64,000 nt of DNA from Deltaproteobacteria bacterium (GTDB taxonomy: Bacteria; Desulfobacterota; Syntrophia; Syntrophales; Smithellaceae): positions 69,691 to 133,690 of the forward strand of contig JAAYDW010000056.1 in NCBI GenBank assembly GCA_012729055.1, in the 5' to 3' direction. The position numbers and the translations under genes are program-made. Numbering within the stretch: the first letter of the stretch is position 1; each line of letters begins with the position of its first letter. The notes below the pieces were generated by a model. The model searched no databases. It was given only the letters and a program-made list of their open reading frames with translations, and had not been told where the DNA came from. Below are positions 61,013-64,000 of this stretch, one piece after another.

Positions 61013-62533
61013 TTACGGTTGCAGAAAAGGACGGTTCAGCATCTTTTCATAAAGGTCAATGTAGCGGGCGGCCGTTACGGCGTGATTGAAGCAGGTCAGA
61101 GACTCGGACATGATGCGGGTGGTTTGTTCGTTCCGAACCTCGGAGGGCAGCCCGTAATAGGCAACCGCCTGGTCGATGGCCCACAGAAGTCCCTGCGGAT
61201 CGTACGTTTCGAAGACGATGCCGTTGCCCGCGCCGGCCGCGGCGTTTAACGGGCGGATCGTATCATGGAGGCCTCCCGTATTCCGGACGACCGGCACGGA
61301 TCCGTAAAGGGGCGCGATCATCTGGGGCAGCCCGCAGGGCTCGAAGGCGGACGGCATGAGCACGAAGTCCGACGCAGCGTAGGCGAGCCGGGCCAGGTCC
61401 TCGTCGAAGTCGCACACGGCCACCCGTCCGGCCAAATGAAACTGTTGTGCAATCTGGCGGAGATAGGGCTGAAATTCGCCGTTGGCCACAAAGACGATCT
61501 CGAGCGGCATTTGCCAGTAGCGCGAGACCACGTCGTAAAGAATATGCGTCATGAGCGGGCTGCCCTTCTGGATGCGGTCGAGCCGCGAGGGCCAGAAAAA
61601 CAGCGGCGCGCGCTCCTCCTCGAGAAGCCCGAGCCGTTTTTGCAGGTGCCGCTTGTTGGCGGCCTTGCCCGTCGCCCAGTCGGAGGGTCCGTAGGGGCGC
61701 GGGAGGCTTGCGTCCGTCGCCGGATTGAATGACGCGTCGGGACTGTTTAAGATGCCGGTTGCGCAACCGGCCTGCCACTTGCAAGCCAGTTCTCTTCTCA
61801 GCGGCTCTTCGATAAACGGATGTTTGCCTTCGACGATTTCAATGAGAAACGTGGGACTCACGGTATTGATGAAGTGCGCTGCAAAAACGCCGCTCGTCAG
61901 AAAATCGACGGGATTGACGGCGCGCGTTTCCTCGTAGCAGACGGGGGCCCGCTGGAAGTAGAGATGTTTCCAGAACAGGGCCGCGTCGATGCCCTGGTCT
62001 TCAATTTCCGCGAGGGTCATCTTGACGGTGAAAATATTGTGAATCGTGAAGAGGCAGGGAATGCCCAGCTCGCGGGCCTTGGCCGGCAAAAGCCCCGTCA
62101 TCCAGTCGTTGCAGTGGATCAGGTCCGGCTTGACGGATGGAATGATGTTGTTGATCACTTCCCGCTGAAACGCGAGGGAGACTTTGATGTTTTCCCAGCC
62201 GTAGCTGGAGTAAATCGCGTCCCGGTAAAAGAAAGCCCGGTCCTCGGCCAGGTGGATGCGGTTCGGCGGCATTCTTTTGTGGATGGTTTTGTATTCGGTG
62301 CAAAAGACCTTTCCCGCTTCGTGGAAAAAGATGCTGCGGTAATCGGGCAGGGCGACGTGGACATCCCCGCCGTGCTCGAACAGGGCGGCAATCAGCGCCG
62401 CGGAAACATCCGCGAGCCCGCCGGCCTTGGCCTTGAGGCCGTTGGCCATCCGGCCCATGCCTTCCGGCAGGTAGGTGACTTCCGGCGTGACGATGAGCAC
62501 GCGGGGTTTTTTTCTGCGGCGCAGGAATTTCAT
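61013..62533 (-). CDS. glgA: Glycogen synthase (GT5)
   Basis: 506 residues. The N-terminal ADP-glucose motif KAGGLADV is at 36-43, and the C-terminal region has SRLDRIQKG, VLMPSAFEPCGLPQ and the TGGLHDTI phrase. It extends alpha-1,4-glucan chains from ADP-glucose (or another NDP-glucose). The ATG at 62533 has a good AAGGAA site; the frame is open to 62551 but those codons lack support. It lies 29 bases after glgP, on the same strand. Confidence 0.93.
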   Translation of the reverse strand: MKFLRRRKKPRVLIVTPEVTYLPEGMGRMANGLKAKAGGLADVSAALIAALFEHGGDVHVALPDYRSIFFHEAGKVFCTEYKTIHKRMPPNRIHLAEDRAFFYRDAIYSSYGWENIKVSLAFQREVINNIIPSVKPDLIHCNDWMTGLLPAKARELGIPCLFTIHNIFTVKMTLAEIEDQGIDAALFWKHLYFQRAPVCYEETRAVNPVDFLTSGVFAAHFINTVSPTFLIEIVEGKHPFIEEPLRRELACKWQAGCATGILNSPDASFNPATDASLPRPYGPSDWATGKAANKRHLQKRLGLLEEERAPLFFWPSRLDRIQKGSPLMTHILYDVVSRYWQMPLEIVFVANGEFQPYLRQIAQQFHLAGRVAVCDFDEDLARLAYAASDFVLMPSAFEPCGLPQMIAPLYGSVPVVRNTGGLHDTIRPLNAAAGAGNGIVFETYDPQGLLWAIDQAVAYYGLPSEVRNEQTTRIMSESLTCFNHAVTAARYIDLYEKMLNRPFLQP

Positions 62534-62562
62534 GTTCCTTCCCCTGTACAACTTCTCCTGTT

Positions 62563-63999
62563 TCAGGCCCAGGTCATCAACCCGGGTGTATATTTAATGA
62601 AAGAATCCGCCCGGGGCGTTACCCGGGCCGTGAATCCGAACCGGCCGGCCGCCCGGCAGGGCAGGGAACATTCGTAGCGGTAAACGCCGCTGCTCAACGT
62701 TTCTTTCATGATCATGGGCTGGGTCTGCGCGTCGGTCAGGCTGTCCACCGTTTTGACGCGGCCATAATAAATTTCCACGTCCACTTCGTCGGGGGCGATT
62801 TCGCCCAGGTGGACGATCGTGGACACGGTCAGGTCTTCCCCCACCCGCAGCGGCGCGCCGCCCGTTCCGACGGGCGGTTCAATCGAGACGGCGCACCATT
62901 TTCTCTTCAGACGGTCGTGAATGTTTTTCAGCCGGACGGCCGCGGCGCCGTTGTTTCGTGTGAGCGCGTCGTATTGCGCCATCGCGGGATTGTAAAATGT
63001 CTGCTGATAATTGAATACCATCTTCTGCGCGCAGAAGTTTCCCAGCGCCATCTGCATGGACGCTTTCATCATGGCCAGCCAGCGCAGGGGAAGTCCGCCG
63101 TTTTCCCGGCCGTAAAAACAGGGGATGATGTCGTTTTCCAGAACGTTGTACAGGGCGTGGCTTTCCACGGCGTCCTGATAAAAAGGATCGGCAAATTCCT
63201 CTCCCGTTCCGATGGCCCAGCCGGTTTTGGGCGTGTAGCCTTCGCACCACCAGCCGTCGAGAATGCTCAGATTGAGCGCGCCGTTGGCTGCGGCCTTCAT
63301 GCCCGACGTGCCGCAGGCTTCCAGGGGGCGGCGGGGCGTGTTGAGCCACACGTCGGCGCCCTGAATCAGATGCCTGGCGATGTCGATATCGTAGTCCTCG
63401 ATGAAGAGAATCTTATGGCGATAGTCGGGATTGCGCGCCAGGTGAACGATTTGCTGGATGAGTCTTTTCCCCTCGTCGTCCATCGGATGGGCCTTGCCGG
63501 CGAAAATAAGCTGAACGGGAAACTGTTCATTATGCAAAATGGCTTCGAAGCGCTCCATGTCGCACAGCAACAGGTGCGAGCGTTTGTAGGCGGCAAAGCG
63601 CCGGGCGAAGGCGATGGTGAGGACGTTGTCGTCCAGCACGGATTCCGCTTCCTTCATGATGTTTTTCGGCGCGTTGCGCCGGCCGTACTGCTTGACCATT
63701 CTTTTCCGGCAATGCCGGATCAGGCGCGTTCTGCTCATTTCATGGGACCGCCACAGTTCTTCGTCGTAGATGTCTTCAATGCGCCGGGCGAGATCCGTGT
63801 TCCAGGTCTTGAGCCACCAGTCCCGTCCGAGATAGCGATCGAAGAGACGGGAGTTTTCAATCGAGATCCAGGAGGGAATGTGTACGCCGTTGGTGATGGA
63901 GGCGATGGGAATTTCCTCTTCGGGAACGTCCGGCCAGACAAAAGACCACATGCGCCTGGCCACCTTGCCGTGCAGGCGGCTCACGCCGTTGCGGTACTG
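62563..63999 (-). CDS. glgP: Alpha-glucan (glycogen) phosphorylase, C-terminal part
   Basis: The frame is open at the window edge, so the N-terminus is missing; about 478 residues remain. The visible start reads NGVSRLHGKVARRMW and ITNGVHIPSW, typical of the bacterial/archaeal-type phosphorylase. The PLP-binding Lys is in ACGTSGMKAAANGALN. It releases glucose-1-phosphate from alpha-1,4 glucans. A C-terminal beta domain (last about 110 residues) resembles that of the DUF3417 phosphorylase branch. First gene seen of the glg operon. Confidence 0.92.
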   Translation of the reverse strand, partial: QYRNGVSRLHGKVARRMWSFVWPDVPEEEIPIASITNGVHIPSWISIENSRLFDRYLGRDWWLKTWNTDLARRIEDIYDEELWRSHEMSRTRLIRHCRKRMVKQYGRRNAPKNIMKEAESVLDDNVLTIAFARRFAAYKRSHLLLCDMERFEAILHNEQFPVQLIFAGKAHPMDDEGKRLIQQIVHLARNPDYRHKILFIEDYDIDIARHLIQGADVWLNTPRRPLEACGTSGMKAAANGALNLSILDGWWCEGYTPKTGWAIGTGEEFADPFYQDAVESHALYNVLENDIIPCFYGRENGGLPLRWLAMMKASMQMALGNFCAQKMVFNYQQTFYNPAMAQYDALTRNNGAAAVRLKNIHDRLKRKWCAVSIEPPVGTGGAPLRVGEDLTVSTIVHLGEIAPDEVDVEIYYGRVKTVDSLTDAQTQPMIMKETLSSGVYRYECSLPCRAAGRFGFTARVTPRADSFIKYTPGLMTWA

Positions 64000-64000
64000 T

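Overview
The window reads as a continuous stretch of chromosome from a Gram-negative anaerobe of the former Deltaproteobacteria, most likely a relative of Syntrophus/Smithella (Syntrophales). This placement is inferred from gene content and order, not from a database match. Outer-membrane functions (pldA, waaA, the PilQ secretin) show a diderm envelope. The block rimP-nusA-infB-DUF503-rbfA-nrnA-truB-rpsO-pnp, the pilMNOPQ cluster, a DUF39 sulfur-transfer protein, a TAXI-domain protein and several beta-oxidation-type enzymes fit that group. Genes are closely packed on both strands. No insertion sequence, prophage or CRISPR array was seen.

Layout. 1-648: the 3' end of pldA and a small unknown gene. 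701-6057 (minus): a complete ilvBNCD operon for branched-chain amino acids. It has a near-consensus promoter, a 31-codon leader peptide with four consecutive Val codons, and a set of mutually exclusive hairpins, which together look like a transcription attenuator. 6083-9281 (minus): tatA, tatC and a class A penicillin-binding protein. 9358-16388: mixed metabolic and membrane genes, including a 3-hydroxyacyl-CoA dehydrogenase, a YjjU-type patatin, a Ste24-like M48 protease, an FmdB zinc ribbon, an old-yellow-enzyme homologue with altered active-site residues, and a two-gene MaoC hydratase. 16414-19296: a sigma-54 response regulator and a histidine kinase, tail to tail. 19427-24418: two small exported proteins, a DUF2600 terpene-synthase-like protein, an HI0933-type flavoprotein and a membrane-anchored TAXI protein. 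24462-27782 (minus): prfC, a cupin and an MFS transporter.

27906-38468 (plus): tRNA-Gly(CCC), then the translation and RNA-processing block from rimP to pnp, with a long imperfect duplex between rpsO and pnp that resembles an RNase III control site, then dut. 38550-39725: a DUF39 homocysteine-biosynthesis protein. 39816-40004: an AT-rich island with a perfect 24-bp palindrome ahead of a small XRE regulator. 40249-46077: an FtsB/DivIC-like gene, pilMNOPQ and a TPR lipoprotein (type IV pilus alignment and secretin complex).

46251-53485: an M24 peptidase, gcvH with a lipoate ligase, rpsU, a LOG-family protein, an enlarged holA, a NYN-domain RNase, a second 3-hydroxyacyl-CoA dehydrogenase and rpe. 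53613-58903: waaA, a threonine-dehydratase-like enzyme, glnS with tRNA-Gln(CTG) immediately convergent, and plsC. 58918-64000 (minus): glgP (cut by the window edge), glgA and glgB for glycogen metabolism. The most interesting items are the ilv attenuator, the rpsO-pnp duplex, the AT-rich palindromic control region, the atypical OYE and TAXI proteins, and two enzymes (IlvC, GlgB) of sequence types better known from Bacteroidetes and eukaryotes. No clearly new multi-gene system was identified.
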